DNA from: Hymenopellis radicata
Taxonomy: Eukaryota > Basidiomycota > Agaricomycetes > Agaricales > Physalacriaceae
DNA length: 64,000 nt
Reading direction: 5' to 3'
NCBI GenBank assembly: GCA_015501595.1
Contig: JADNRX010000181.1
Coordinates: 1-64,000, forward strand
Positions 32,370 to 44,399 of the stretch are shown piece by piece. Each line of letters opens with the position of its first letter. The first letter of the stretch is position 1. The notes beneath the pieces were generated by a model. It made no database searches, was not told the DNA's origin, and was given only the letters and a program-made list of their open reading frames with translations. Position numbers and translations under genes: made by a program.

Positions 32370-35300
32370 CTAAGACCTCAACTGCAAAAGAACCTCAAAC
32401 CCACACTCCTCCAACCCCGCACTCATCGCCCGAATCATATCTTTTCTCAGCAGCGTGGGCACCGCCTGCCCTTCTCCTTCTCCTTCATCTTCCTCTTCCT
32501 CTTCCTGATACTCCATCTCCGCGTCGTCCCCTTGCACCCCCCACTCCACCGGCTCCGGACTCGGACTCGGCGTAAGCTCGCTCAACACGCTCCCCATGTC
32601 CCACGTCCCGTCGTCCATGTCTTGGTTCATAGGCGCCGGGTCCTACGCACGCGTTAGCCACCAAGTCCAAGTCCAGGTCAAGAGACGAGACTTACATCCA
32701 TCTCCACGTCTCCATCAGCGGAGTAGGAGCAGGCGCATCGTCCCGCCTCCCCCAATCCAAAAACGGCAGCGTCAACGGCCGAGGATCGCCAACATAACAC
32801 CGTCTGCGCTTCTTCGGCGGCTCGGCACACGTCGACTGTCCTTCGCACGAAGCAGACGTAGACGTAGAAGCCTCAGCCTCCCCCAGAGATCCTTGCAACA
32901 CCGTACGCCCAGGTCCCTCCCTCCCCCCGTCCGCCAACCCCCACTCAGGCACCACCGCCCCCACATACACCCTCTTCCTTTGCACATACACCTTGCCTCC
33001 CTCCTCCTCCTCTTCTCCATCAAACTTGCGCTTCACCCAAGCACTTCCCACCCTCACAGCATGCTCAGCACCGTATATCGCGCCCCAGTACACAGCGCCT
33101 CCTCCTTGTTGAGAAGACTCCCAGCAGCCTGACTGTTCTCGTGACTCCCTCCCGCCTCTGCAATCCTCGCCTCCACAGGCTCCCACATCGTCTTGCCCGA
33201 CAACAGCCCCGGCCGCGTCGTGACCACAGTCCTCCACCCCCTCTTCTCTTTCTCCTTTTCCTTTTCCATCTCCTTCGCCTGCTCCTCCACGAACCGGACC
33301 GGGCGCTTTATCTGCCGCGACGGTCTAGCCGTAGTCGCAGTCGTCGTTCTTGGCTTTCGTGTGGGCTTTGGCGGCGCAGGCTTCTGACTCGCCACATACG
33401 GACCCAAATACTCCTCGCCCCGCTTCCTCGTGCACGCATCACACGAACACGTGCCCTCGCATGCCGGACACTTGTCCACCATTCCCTCCACAAACTCGTA
33501 GTCGTCGTATCTAGCCCATGTCACGAAAAGAAAGATAAACAAACACCCCACGTACCTCTCAATAATACACCTCTTGCAATAAATCTTGCCCTTGAGCGTC
33601 TTGCTGCCCCGCAACTGCGTACAGATGGCGCTGCGACACTGCATATACACCAGCCGCGACCAGCGCCGGCACTGGTGGCAGAATATTTCGGCTCCGTCGG
33701 GGCGCGTGGGGTACATCGAGCTAATGACAGCTCTGCCTTTCCCCTTGGGCTTTGGTGCTGGCGGAGGCGCAGAGTCATGCGGAGAAGGATCGGGATGCGA
33801 TGGTGCCCCGTGTTGGGCAATGTCATCTGTGGAATCAGCTCGAGGCAGGTCGTTATCGAGCTGCGGCAAATCAATCTCTGGTAAGACGACTTGGCGCTGG
33901 TCCTTGTTCGCCTCGTCGGAAGTCGCGCGCCGTCTCGCAACCAGCTTACTCAACGGAACGTCGTCCTCCCCATCCGTATCCGTATCGGCTTCTGCGTCAA
34001 CATCACCATCACCCACATCGGGCTCTCCCATTACCACCGCATCCTCCTCATCACTCCAGTCGGCATATTGAATCGCGTCTGCCTCCAAGCCGCCAAGAAG
34101 AGCTGGATTAATCGTACCGTCGTGCACGGGCGGTTGAGCTGGATGGTGGTGTTCGTGATCGTAGTCGTCTCCTCCGTGCAGCGGCACAATCATATCCAGC
34201 CCCAACGCCTCCTGCGCTTCCCTCTGCCTCTCCATCCGCAGCTTATCCCGGATATCCACAGGCTTCTTCCCCTTCCTTTTCCGAGTGTGGTCGCGCTCCC
34301 CACGCGTATTCACCTCGACCTCGAGAGCTTGCATAGTCTGCGGCTCCTCAACCACGGGCAGCTGCACGGAAACCCACATTAGCATAACGTCATGACAAAG
34401 CCCGAGACACTTACCGCTTCCTCTTCCTCACTCTGCAACTCCATATCACTCTTCTCCTCCTTTATTCCATCCCCAACAACCTCCTCGTCGTCGTCCTCTT
34501 CCCCATCATACCACTCGTCATTCCACAAAAGCACTACCCTCCTATAACCCTTCAAATTCCTCCGCAACGCCTCCGACCTAATCGCATGCACCTCCGTAGC
34601 CCACTTTTGGTCTACACCCACCATCAGTCAAAGGAAACAAGGAATCGAGAGGGACGTACCATAATTCCACACCGCACCAAGATCGATCGCCCCCGGCTCC
34701 TTCACAACAGTATATCTCGCCTCGTCGTCCATCTCTTCCACAAAGTCTCGCGCTAGAATCTTGGCAGACGACGTCGTATGTACCTCGTCATCATCGTCGT
34801 CGACCGCCCGAGCTTTTCCCTTTCCTTTATCCACAACCAACTTGGCCCTCTGCTTTCCTTTAACCGCGACGACCTTTCGCCCAGAACTCCCGCCAAGTGC
34901 CTGATTATAGGCATCAGCTAGACCACCAGTAGCGGAAGTGACGCGTGCAGCAGGTGGTTTACTCGTCGACGCCATGCTCGTCGATGGTCCGCTTTATTCG
35001 TAGATGGTCCAGCACTTGGTATATGCACCACCATCTCCTCGACCTCCACCACATTATCCTCATCCAACTCATAATACTCATTCAACTTGTACTCCATCGT
35101 CTTTGACTGCAGCACTTCGATATCCACAAACGCCTTTTGCTTCGCCTTGCGCTGCGGGTGCATATACGAGACGGGTACGTCACGTCCGAATACAGACGAC
35201 GAGGAAGACTGATGGCGAGGTGCACGAGATGATGAGGACGCGGAAGAACGTTGCGCCGAAGACAAGATAGATGGACGTTGTACGGGGTTAAACGAGGATG

Positions 35301-37411
35301 AGCGTTGCACAGCGGTAGACGACGACGCACGCGGGACAGAAGACACTGAGCGTCGCGGATCCTCCTGGATTATAGGCATAGACCCCAATGTCTCCTTGTC
35401 CCGATACAGATATGTCTTCCTCTCTGCTTTGCTCAGTCGCGGAACCATAACGCAAACTTGCAGCGTCTTCTTCCCCTTTGCCTTCATCGCCTGCGCTTCA
35501 TCCGCAAACAACATGTTCGCATCGTCCTCAGGCTCCGGCGTCTCCACCCACCGCGCGACGGGCTCTGGAGACGACAACGGTGAAAGTGGTGAACCCGGCG
35601 GAGTAAACAACGGCACGTCGCGTCCTTTAGGTGGCGTAAAGAGCGGGTCCACGTCATCCTTGTCACGACGTGCTCCGACGTCTGCAGGCCGTGTAGGTGT
35701 GCCCGTGAGATGACGTTGCGACTGGCCTGTGCCCAGGGATTGTCCTCGTCGTGCTGCTGGAGAAGGCGAACGTGGACGTCCGCGAGAAGTCGTAGTGGAA
35801 GGCCCAGCATTAGTGGGTAACGGAACAAAACGACGACTTTGACGAGATCGGGACAGGCGGCGGACGTCCAGACGCCGACGTACTGCAGGATGCGGTCTTT
35901 GTCGACGTAGACGCTTCTCCTTCGCGTATAGCAAGCTGCTAAACTAGTCAGCACCTTGGTATATATATATATAAAGACGTACATCCTTGGGCTTGTGCAC
36001 ACCCTTCTCCGAGCTATCCATCGACTGCTTTTGAATTATCTTCTTGAACTTTGGTAGCGTCTTCTTCCGGAGGGTTTAAGCAAGAGCCTCGAATCTCTTC
36101 TTCTTTCTCGCTACAGGAATCGTCAAACAAAGCAGAGCAGAAAAACAAGCGCGTACCTTCTCAACTGCCTCCAACTCCCTCGCCTGGGATAAGTATCAAC
36201 ACGCCATCAAACGAACGAATAAAACGAGTCATTTACCTTGTCCACATTAGATTTGATTAACGGCGGTTGCTTTAAAGCCTTCTCCGTCGACTTTGATCGG
36301 GACTGTGAGAGGGCTGTAGGCTCCAAAGCCGACGCCAACGACCCCGATCCCGGTTCATGCCTCGCCGCCGAATCCTGGACAGACAAGAATTAGAACCAAT
36401 CCACGTATAAACCCCAAGACACGTACCTCGGGTGTCTCTGAAGTGGCATTTGCACTGTGCCTCGGGCCCCAGCCAGAATCTGATATGCCCCACGACGACA
36501 CCGATTCCGTACGTCCTTCACGACTCATACTTCTAGGTCCTCTCGGTATCGAAGACGAATGAAAAGGCGGAGGACCTTGAGACGAAGAATGTACCAAGGC
36601 AGGCGGAGGACGAGTCGCCCTTGGTCCAGTAGGCAAGCCTTTGGTGACACGACGCTCATGGAATGCGAGTGTTTGGCAGGATCTGCTCGTGGTCCCGTCG
36701 GTGGGCGCTTTACATCGTGCTCAGTGTCCTTGGTGTTGGTAGACGATGGAGGATGCGAGTGAGATTGGGTAGACGTGTTGGACGACACGGGCTTCCTCAT
36801 ACCCTTGGGTCCTAGCGGTATCATCTCCATAGACACTTGCGTGCGGAGATGCTGGGCGCGTGTCATCTGCGAGCCAGTCAGCGTTGGTCCGTAGATGAAA
36901 AGCAAGACACGTACGTTGGAATTTACAGAGCTCGATGTAGACGGCCCATGGGAAGGGTGATTTCGGTGTGGTAAATGTGGGGAGTCGGTGCCCTACAAGA
37001 AACGATGTAAGCACCCGCCACGCCTGCAGAATGGAAAAAGCGTACCTTGGTCAGCGATTCGGCATAAGATGGTAGGACGTCTGGGTTTGGCGGGTCGATG
37101 GGTGAAAGCCGGAAAGATGGAAGGGCACGCGAGTCGGAGGGCGCGACAGACGTGGAAGCGCGCTGGTGCAAGTTTAACCCCGGCACCTGCTGCGCGTCCT
37201 CATGCGCGCGCGACCGAATCTGTCCAAGACCAGGGATATCCGTGTCCTAGGCCGCTATCAGCCCGGCGCCATAAAAGAAAGTAAGTCGCACCACGTCCAT
37301 ATCCACATCCGTCCTTCGCATCCTGCCAAATTCGTCCTCCTCTTCCTCCTTGATCTCCCTACGCGAAATGCTTCCATCCCAATTCGCGAGGGTTGACGAT
37401 TTCAACGGCAT
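32370..37411 (-). CDS. 4CXXC_R1 (CDCA7-like) zinc-finger nuclear protein, long multi-exon gene
   Basis: Start ATG 37411 (MPLKSSTLANWDGSISRREI). About eleven exons follow, with long Ser/Pro-rich, disordered sequence and acidic and basic tracts. The zinc-finger domain (about 33740-33430) has CHQCRRW, MQCRSAIC, IYCKRCIIERY, then after an intron (33493-33552) CPACEGTCSCDACTRKRG. This cysteine spacing is that of CDCA7, known in animals to bind methylated DNA and to work with the HELLS remodeller. A DNA-methylation-linked role here is inference. The exon at 34975-34628 was first taken as a gene start, but the upstream frame repeats AGPST and joins it if one base is restored near 34992. Other breaks are near 36645, 33092 and 32717. 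The C-terminus is acidic and ends LLQLRS. Frame breaks make exact exon ends uncertain. Confidence 0.72.
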
Positions 37412-39034
37412 ATTACGCCGCTATTTTGCTTTTGGTGATGTAGTCCGTAGGCGCGACGATACGCATGAGAGAGCGGGGCGTGAATTCCTGTGTAGCCGTG
37501 TTCGCGTTTTTAGCTTGTGGTTGTCGTATAGGCAAGGGGTAAATGAGATGACAATGTGGAAGGAAGCAGAGGAAAGCAGGCAGGCAAGGCTTGTGCGATG
37601 GTGATTAGTAAGCACCTTCGTCCCGGGTGTTGCCGAAGAACACTCGTACCAACGACTGCCAGGATGAATCCAAGTCTTGTCTTATTGGGCCGATCTGAAA
37701 AAACGAAGGATCCCGCCATATATCACCTAGAGGCTCTGCTCCTGGTCGTCGTCAAATTGGAATGAAGAACCAACCAATATCCTCAAGTCGTCGATGGGCG
37801 ATGGTGCTGGAATAAAATCGTTCTCCATAGCATGTCAGTTATGTGTCGTCCTGATGTCTTATTATCTGGTACTAACAACAAAACGACAGGCTCAACATCC
37901 AACAAGTTACCACATTCATTTACTTACACCACAGGAATATGTCCTCGAACTCGATCCTCAAACCGAACCGGGCCTTTACCTTCGCCAACAACCCTCGCAT
38001 AATCACACCCTACGGCACACTTGCTTTTCGGATCCTTCTGCGATCGTTTAAGAGAAGGTCCAGGTTCCAGGAACGCGACCTTCCTCGAAACAATTCTTTC
38101 ACTACTGGGGAAACCGTCCCAGTCACACATTCACGCATTCTGTGTGGCCACAGCTCGAAAGGTATCGAGGGTTACACGTTATCGACGAGCATCCGTGTGG
38201 TACAGGGACCTGTCTTGAAACGGTGCGTATCTAGAGGTTATTTAGAACTCGGAGATATGCTTGACCAGACAATGGAATCACTTCTCTACGCGAGCGAAAG
38301 GGCGACAGTGTTCTTCAAGATGTTCGAGGGACCGTCGAATGTATTCGCGCCCGGTGCGTGTTTATCCGTCCACACATGCCTGGGACGTGTCCGTGTCCAT
38401 TCGATTCGGGACGGCAGCGTACAAAGCGCTCTTACCTACAGAAATGCGACATCCTGGCCATGGATCGCGTGCATTCACACAAAGCACTTACGTCCAACAC
38501 ATCGTCTCTCTCAACAGTCAAAATCGAATGATCTTGTAGCCTCAGTTTCGTGATCAACGGGAGACGCGGCAGCAGGCGAGTTCAGAATGACCGCAGAGGT
38601 GCAGGCGCCACGACTCCACACTGAGGAACGTGAACAGCACGAGTATCGTTGGAGCATTTTTCCAGACGGTAATTCCGGAAGGGAGGCATACGCCCGGAAG
38701 GCGATAACGCGGAAATCATATAGGGAAGGAAAGCGAAGAGACGCGCTGTTTGGCCGTGTTAATCACATCATTTCTTTTACATCCATCCTACGAAAGCGGT
38801 AGACTGGCCCTACTTGGCGTCAGATTGGCCTTGAGGTCGCGCCCGTTCTTCGGCCACGTGTCACATATTTAGATTGTGGCGGACGTAAAAGTATGCACTC
38901 AGCCCTCTGAGCCATGAAGTAGCACCGTGTCCAATCTTTCCGTCGTCTTCTCTCAATATAGCCGAGCACCTTTCGGTCGTGGCCACGAACCTCTCTGCAG
39001 GCGCAACATACACCTCTCCAACCTTTAACCCACA
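37412..39034. other. Unassigned region right of the 4CXXC gene
   Basis: The first few hundred bases should be the promoter of the 4CXXC gene. A 204-codon plus frame (37939-38553) has no recognised domain and is overlapped by alternatives, so I do not call it. 38587-38620 (TAEVQAPRLH) matches part of the segment at 12180-12230. Confidence 0.3.
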
Positions 39035-39258
39035 GGCACAGGCTGCCTTACAGCGGGCGTCGTGGTAATTGTATTACAGTACTAGGTATCAAGATTGGAA
39101 ACGTTTATTGGATATGTATTGCACGTTGCTACAAAAGACGAATAGTTCAACTGAACATAAACAAGATCCTTGAACACTTATCGTACAAAAGTTAACTACC
39201 ACTACTTACTTACGACGCTCTGAGTTCCGAGACGCGACCACGACACGGCGTATCATAA

Positions 39259-40895
39259 TCAATACATTCTGGGATCCTTCCCATCATATCGGCAAATGTA
39301 GCAGAGTAGACCAGATGCTCGCAGCGCTCCGATGCGCTGGTGCTGTACTTCCGTGAAGTCGAATACTTCTCGGGCTGGTGCGTGCAGCGTAAACGATTCC
39401 AAGTCTACGCGTGGCGCTGCACCAGTGTCGGGCGCATCAGCGAGTCTCCGGCGGGACTCCAAGAATGCCAGGATGCCGTCAGCGACAACAACCTGTGTTG
39501 CGGCAGAAAAATCATATACATAAGAGATGTCAAGTGCGAGGACACGTAGCTGGGGAAGGGATTCTAGAGAGGAAAGAAGCCGTGTAATGGAATGGGCAGC
39601 GTCGATGTCAAGGAGAGATAAATCCCGGAGTAAACCACACTGATGTAGCAGAGAGTCCACGGCATCGATATTGTCGACAGCATCGCGTGCATTCCCGAGG
39701 CTCTGCAAAGTAAGATGCCGCAAGGTACAGCCGATATTCTGAGCATGCCTTCGACGTGTAGCAATGTTTCGCGCAAACCTCCTTTGATAACCATGCGCTC
39801 CAAGGATGGAGTGGAAACGTTAGCCAGCACATCGGAGATGGATTGAGGGCAGCTCTCGATGACCAGGTCCGTCAAATGAGGAATGGTAATCAACCCGTCT
39901 GGTGCTCGAGGTCCATCCTCCACCGGGACGGATCCGTCTTCCCCTCATCAGAGAAGGTAAGAAGACGAAGATTGTGCACTTTGGCAAGAATAGCAAGAGT
40001 GGAGCGTACTGGTACATCTCCACTGCCAATATATCTGGCTCGGAGAACAAGACTTTCCAGGTGACTCCAGTTGAAATCGACTCCTCGGTTGGAAAATGCG
40101 GCGTAGGGGGTAATAACGAGATGTCGTAGAGTGTGTGGAAGAGACAGGGTACCTGACGAGAAAAGCACATTGGTTTCGATAGACAAATCCATATGCATCA
40201 ATGTCGTCAGACCGTCGGCGAAATGGCGAAACTCTGGGCTTTCTAAGAGCCTCGGGTCATTGGTGCTGACGCGAAGTCGCTGAATGCGACTAGAAATGCA
40301 CAAAAGAAAAGGGTAAGCAGGATTGGAATACGAGAGGTCATCGTCCAGGCGTAAATGCAGCCAGAGAGGGCAAGCAGCGGAACGAGAAATAGACAACCCC
40401 GACGACAAATAGGCGTGGTCCTCGCCGTACAAATCTATGGTAAGCCCAAACTTGCATTGCCGCCAAAGCAGGGGAGAAGTAACAGCAATATGATTCCATG
40501 AGCGACATACGGCGGCAAGGAAGGTGGGTGGAATCAGGTAGAAGTGGGAGAGATCTTTGGTACTGCGTGCGCAGGCGAAAAGGAAGATTTCGCGGAGAAT
40601 ATCGGCGGGAAGACGGCGGACAGGATTTAGTACCAGGCGATGGTGCTCCACCTTCCACGCCAGTGCATCCCGCTCGACCATCACACCCTCCAGAGTCTGC
40701 TGCAACTCCTCGATAATCGTCTCGAGCTCAGCCAAACGCTCACACCATCGACACGGATGCTGCGAAACTCCTCCGCTTGACTGTCAGAAGGAGGATCGTT
40801 GGTCGCCATCAATCGCGCGATATCGGAGAGGGCTGCGGCTCGCTTGCGCGATATCCGACACATGTAGATTGACAGTGATTGCAACGATGAGCCAT
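39259..40895 (-). pseudogene. F-box/LRR-like protein, copy B, multiple single-base losses
   Basis: From ATG 40895 (MAHRCNHCQSTCVGYRAS) it follows copy C closely, with coiled coil, F-box (VRRLPADILREIFLFACAR...CRSWNHIA), leucine-rich region and ending YDGKDPRMY at 39259. Four single-base losses are seen by comparison with copy C. They fall near 40835 (one C missing before PDIARL), near 40741 (one A missing in the V-K-R codons), near 39945 (SDDWEVG) and near 39732 (one G missing before CTLRHL). All else aligns, so it would be intact if these were sequencing errors. It keeps the N-terminal cysteine cluster lost in copy A. Confidence 0.75.
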
Positions 40896-41445
40896 CAGGT
40901 GCGCTATGAGAGACGACGTCAGATTAGATAGACGATAGTCATAGTGTGAAGACCTACAAGTACGATTGCTAAACCAAGGAGGATAGGACAGTTTGCTGGG
41001 AGACCTTGTCGACGACGATGAGGGCTCCGGATAACGTTGAGGCCACGAGGCGCTTATGCAGACGGAAGCCCGTAGTGCGGGTTTTCACATCATCAGGTGA
41101 ATGACGCACAGCCAGACCCGTGGAAGGAGAAATCGATAACTGTATACAAAACCACTCCCTCATGGCGGGTTCGATGTTACCATGATGGAACGTTTTTCAT
41201 GAGCGGCGTATCGATGATTAGGCGGTCCAATGGAAGCTTCAGTACGCAGCGCTGCTCTTCCGAAGGTTTCACAACATCTGAAAGACGCGTCAGGTGGCTA
41301 CAAATAGAACACATGAGTAAAGCGATATGCAAAATTACTGGAAGGAAACACTTTGAAAGCGACTTACAAGCATGATTCAAGTTGCTCAAATACTGCAGCA
41401 AGACGTACGCGGTCAAGTGGTAAACCGTAACTTAGGGGTCAACTC
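40896..41445 (-). promoter_or_regulatory. Leader and shared upstream motif of F-box copy B
   Basis: Matches the leader of copy A block for block, for example 'cgcttatgcagacggaagcc' and 'acgtacgcggtcaagtggta'. The family motif reads 'cgtaacttaggggtcaact' at about 41410-41430. Confidence 0.55.
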
Positions 41446-41758
41446 CAAACTAGGATCAGCATGGGCGGCGACTGCCGCGTTGCCGAGTCCTTCCTTCTTC
41501 CCTCTCATCTTCATTGCATCTTCAAGTTAAAATTCCACGCCCCATAGACCTACCATTAGTTCCGAAAGCTGTCCACAAATATGCGGGATTCTCTCCGTGA
41601 ATCATCTACCATGTGCTACAAAATCTGTTTGAATGATGCCGCGACGAGTCTTCCCGACACAAAAGAATCGATATCTACATTCTTACGTCGGGTGAGGCCT
41701 CTACTACGAGCACCACCACCTCGGCAGCTCGTTGGGAATGAGTTTCCACTACTTTAAC

Positions 41759-42165
41759 TCTGGAATTCAAAAAGGCAAAGACTCCTAAGGAGTTTAAGCG
41801 TGAGCCTCTCCCTTCTCCGAAACTCTTCGTCTCGGCATCCTCATGTTTGTTTCCGCTCTAGTTCACTTTATTATGAGGGACGTGTCGGCCGTACACATCG
41901 CTCGGCCACCTATTAATTCGCAGGAAATTTTCGCTGTCACCAGGCAGTTTCCAAGACGAGCACAGCGCCTACTTACTGAGCGTATCCGGCTCATCAGTCA
42001 CAAAGCCAAGACGAAACGGTCCGTGGTCTTCATTCCATCCGGCTTGCGATACTCTTAGATTAACCAAGGCCGCCTGGAGAGCGCATACGCATACTACGGC
42101 GGAGTCATTGACGCGTGAGAAGCTGGCATGATCTATCTGTGGCGCCGGAGCCAAGGTCATCCGGT
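41759..42165 (+). pseudogene. Truncated ADP/ATP carrier, exons 1-4 (partial), copy B
   Basis: Same structure as copy A at 8966-9362. EFKKAKTPKEFK comes first, then an intron, HFIMRDVSA, an intron, SKTSTAPTY..., and a further intron. The piece INQGRLESAYAYYGGVIDA follows, then a degraded LWRR piece, with homology to the carrier ending at the same point. The start ATG has been lost (ctctggaattc in place of atggtggaattc), and the PIER motif is damaged. Dead fragment. Confidence 0.72.
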
Positions 42166-42224
42166 CCTTCCCTCCGCATGCGTTTACTTTTGCTTTCGGT
42201 ATGCCCTCTCTCTCTCCTTCCCCC

Positions 42225-42470
42225 TTCGCATGAGATGCGGAATGTGTGAAGTGCAATGAGGGCTGGTCTATTGCTTTGCGTGTAGGTGTAGACGAATGAT
42301 TGCGGTTATGTTGCTGAAGGAGCTGGGCCGGGTGTTGCCGAATATGTGTTTACTGACAGCGAGGATTTCTTCTTCCTATATAACGGTCGTTCTTGAAAGA
42401 TGCAGCATTAATACAAAGACGTCAAGAAATCCGCAGTGTACTAACGAGTGACCGCAGTATCTTATTTACA
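42225..42470 (+). repeat. Dispersed segment matching 12280-12440 (inverted)
   Basis: The text 'gcggttatg...gtgttgccgaatatg', preceded by 'gtgtaggtgtagacgaatgat', corresponds to the minus strand of 12440-12280. In copy A it lies beyond the F-box 3' end; here it lies beyond the AAC fragment. The reading frame is interrupted in this copy. Confidence 0.55.
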
Positions 42471-42502
42471 TGCCGAACATGATTCCCAAAAGCCTTCGCG
42501 TC

Positions 42503-43441
42503 TCAAAGCCCCGCAACAGCCCTCGAATACACCCCCATAGCAACGACCCCTAGCACAAACCCTCCAACTGTCCCCGCATATCCATGAAAACATCCGTACT
42601 TCCTCCTCTGCTCCTCCTTCGGCACCTTGACACTCCCCACTTTCCCTGTCCCAACATGCCCACTAACCATACCCGGCAACCCATCGATACTCTGCAAATT
42701 ATTCTTGATCCAGTACTGCCTAAGCCCCACACCCTTCCCATTTCCGTTCTCATCTTCGGCGTTTTCGACTTGCTCAAGTCTCTCACAAAACTCGAGAAGC
42801 CTCGTACGATGTCCGACGAAGTTGTAGTATGGCACAGCATATCCACATGACTATCATGGTGGATCGTTAGGGAAAGAGAAGAGGGAGAGGGGAAGCACGC
42901 ACCGTCCCGACCTTGTGCACATCGACCTTGATAACTGACCTCGATCCCGGCTGCCGCTTTTCCGGCGGTAAAAGCTCTTCGTACTCCGGGGAGCCATATT
43001 CATGTACCACACCTCTCAGCACTCAACTTCAACGAACACGAAAGTTAAAGGACACGACACACCTTTCCCAAACAACCTAATAATGCTCGCTCAAACGCGT
43101 TGAAGAAAACCGTAATCCTCCCATTTCCCGGTTCCCTCAGATGCGAAATCGTTTCGTTCCCTGGTAGCCCATCACACCACGCGTTAGCTCAGCCAGCCCC
43201 TCAGCTCCAGAAAAGAGAGTCTAGGAAGACTCGGTGAGAACTGCCGGGACTCACCACTCCCCGTCAAATCCTCATACCACACCGTCCTCTCATCCACCAC
43301 ATGAAATGTCCCTTCGAGCCCTTTACTACTCACATTAACATGCCCCTCCGCGCTAAGCGGGGCAGTAGCAACCCAGAACATGTGCTGCTTCTCGATTTGG
43401 CGCACGACAAAGTCGGGAATTGTGTCGAAGAACTTGCCCAT
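42503..43441 (-). CDS. PNPOx-like (FMN-binding split-barrel) flavoprotein, one frame break
   Basis: Starts MGKFFDTIPDFVVRQIEKQH at 43441. It carries the family's conserved start MFWVATAPLSAEGHVNVSSKG and FHVVDERTVWYEDLTGSG, then GNETISHLREPGNGRITVFFNAFE. IIRLFGKG is in another frame, followed by VVHEYGSPEYEELLPPEKRQ, SVIKVDVHKVGT and SCGYAVPYYNFVGHRTRLLE. Related proteins bind FMN or similar flavins; the substrate in fungi is not established to my knowledge. Four exons are joined by GT-AG introns. One base appears missing near 43079-43086, before IIRLFGKG. The C-terminal extension ends in a hydrophobic stretch (GTVGGFVLGVVAMGVYS) that could be a membrane anchor, an unusual addition worth noting. 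The tail then ends at the stop at 42503. Confidence 0.78.
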
Positions 43442-44399
43442 GGCGTTCGTCCCCTATAGTCTCGGCGTTAGATAGGTGGATACTGGTTCGCGTGCTGGTC
43501 GTGGTGGTTCGGAGGCAACCTATCATGTGCGTTAAATATGCCTCCGTCGGACCGAAGTAAGTAATGGAGTTCAGACTGCCATTGGGCTGGCGAGCTTGTT
43601 GACGGTGTAGTGAGTCAGCGAAGCTCGGTGGTGATGGTCATGGGATCAACCCGTCGGACCATCCGATTCGAACGCCACGTCCGATTGTTCATGTCCGTAA
43701 AGCCGAAGTTCGTGATCATCTTCTGGTTGTGCTCATCAATTCATGAGAAAGAGTCAGTTAGTACTGGGCTCGTCACAGCTCGTCTGGCGTTTGTCGCGTG
43801 TCAAACAAAGGAAATCTGTTGACTGTATAAATAGGAGAATTCGAGTGTTCTAACTTGATAGAGATCTAGAGCTAAACAGAACCAAATCGACGTCAATGGA
43901 TGAGTCAACAACGAAGCCGATGGAGACCGTACTACTTATCCAGAAGAGACTTTGCCAAAAGCAGCCTCTTGAAGCTCGAAGGACCGAAGGCTACACACAC
44001 ACAACATTCATGAGCGGTGCACATGTTACTTAGAACAAGGCATTCCTAAACCATGGTCAATTGAACAAGGCCCTCAAGCCAACAAGATACAGACCTTGGG
44101 ATCACAGCGACCCAGTTCACTCGGCAGAACGAGACCAAACCATCCAGAAGCACAGGCTCTGCGATTTCCATGTGTGCAACGGGATCGACGCGATTGGAAC
44201 ACGACAATTGTCGACACCACGGCCGACTAGTCCGTGTCTGTGAAGTCGAAGATGTACGATTGCTTGTTGACCTGTTGGAAGTCTTCATTCAAGGCCGGTT
44301 ATTCAAGTAAGTGCGATATGCTTGAAGTGATAGAACGAATTGCATTGCCTCCAAGAATGAGAAGAACTCTACGGTTCCAACTTGACTAAGTAACGTCAT
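43442..44399. other. Gene-free stretch between PNPOx-like and AAC genes
   Basis: Short overlapping ORFs only. The left end should contain the promoter of the PNPOx-like gene, and the right end the AAC 3' UTR. Nothing recognised. Confidence 0.35.

Larger units (their letters stand above)
39035..42165 (-). repeat. Segmental duplication, copy B (inverted relative to copy A)
   Basis: Reverse-complement counterpart of 8966-12110, with the same order of AAC fragment, upstream region, leader, F-box gene and 3' flank. The outermost shared text at this end is 'acagcgggcgtcgtg...tagtattacagtacta'-like sequence at 39050-39090, and at the other end the AAC exon-4 breakpoint near 42165. Confidence 0.75.

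Noticed and set aside
34628..34975. Separate gene starting at ATG 34975 (MASTSKPPAAR)
   Set aside because: The upstream frame ends in AGPSTNKA and the sequence just before this ATG reads GPSTS in the other frame. One missing base joins them into one gene that continues upstream to 37411.
37939..38553. 204-codon plus-strand ORF
   Set aside because: No family resemblance, and it competes with other frames of similar length.
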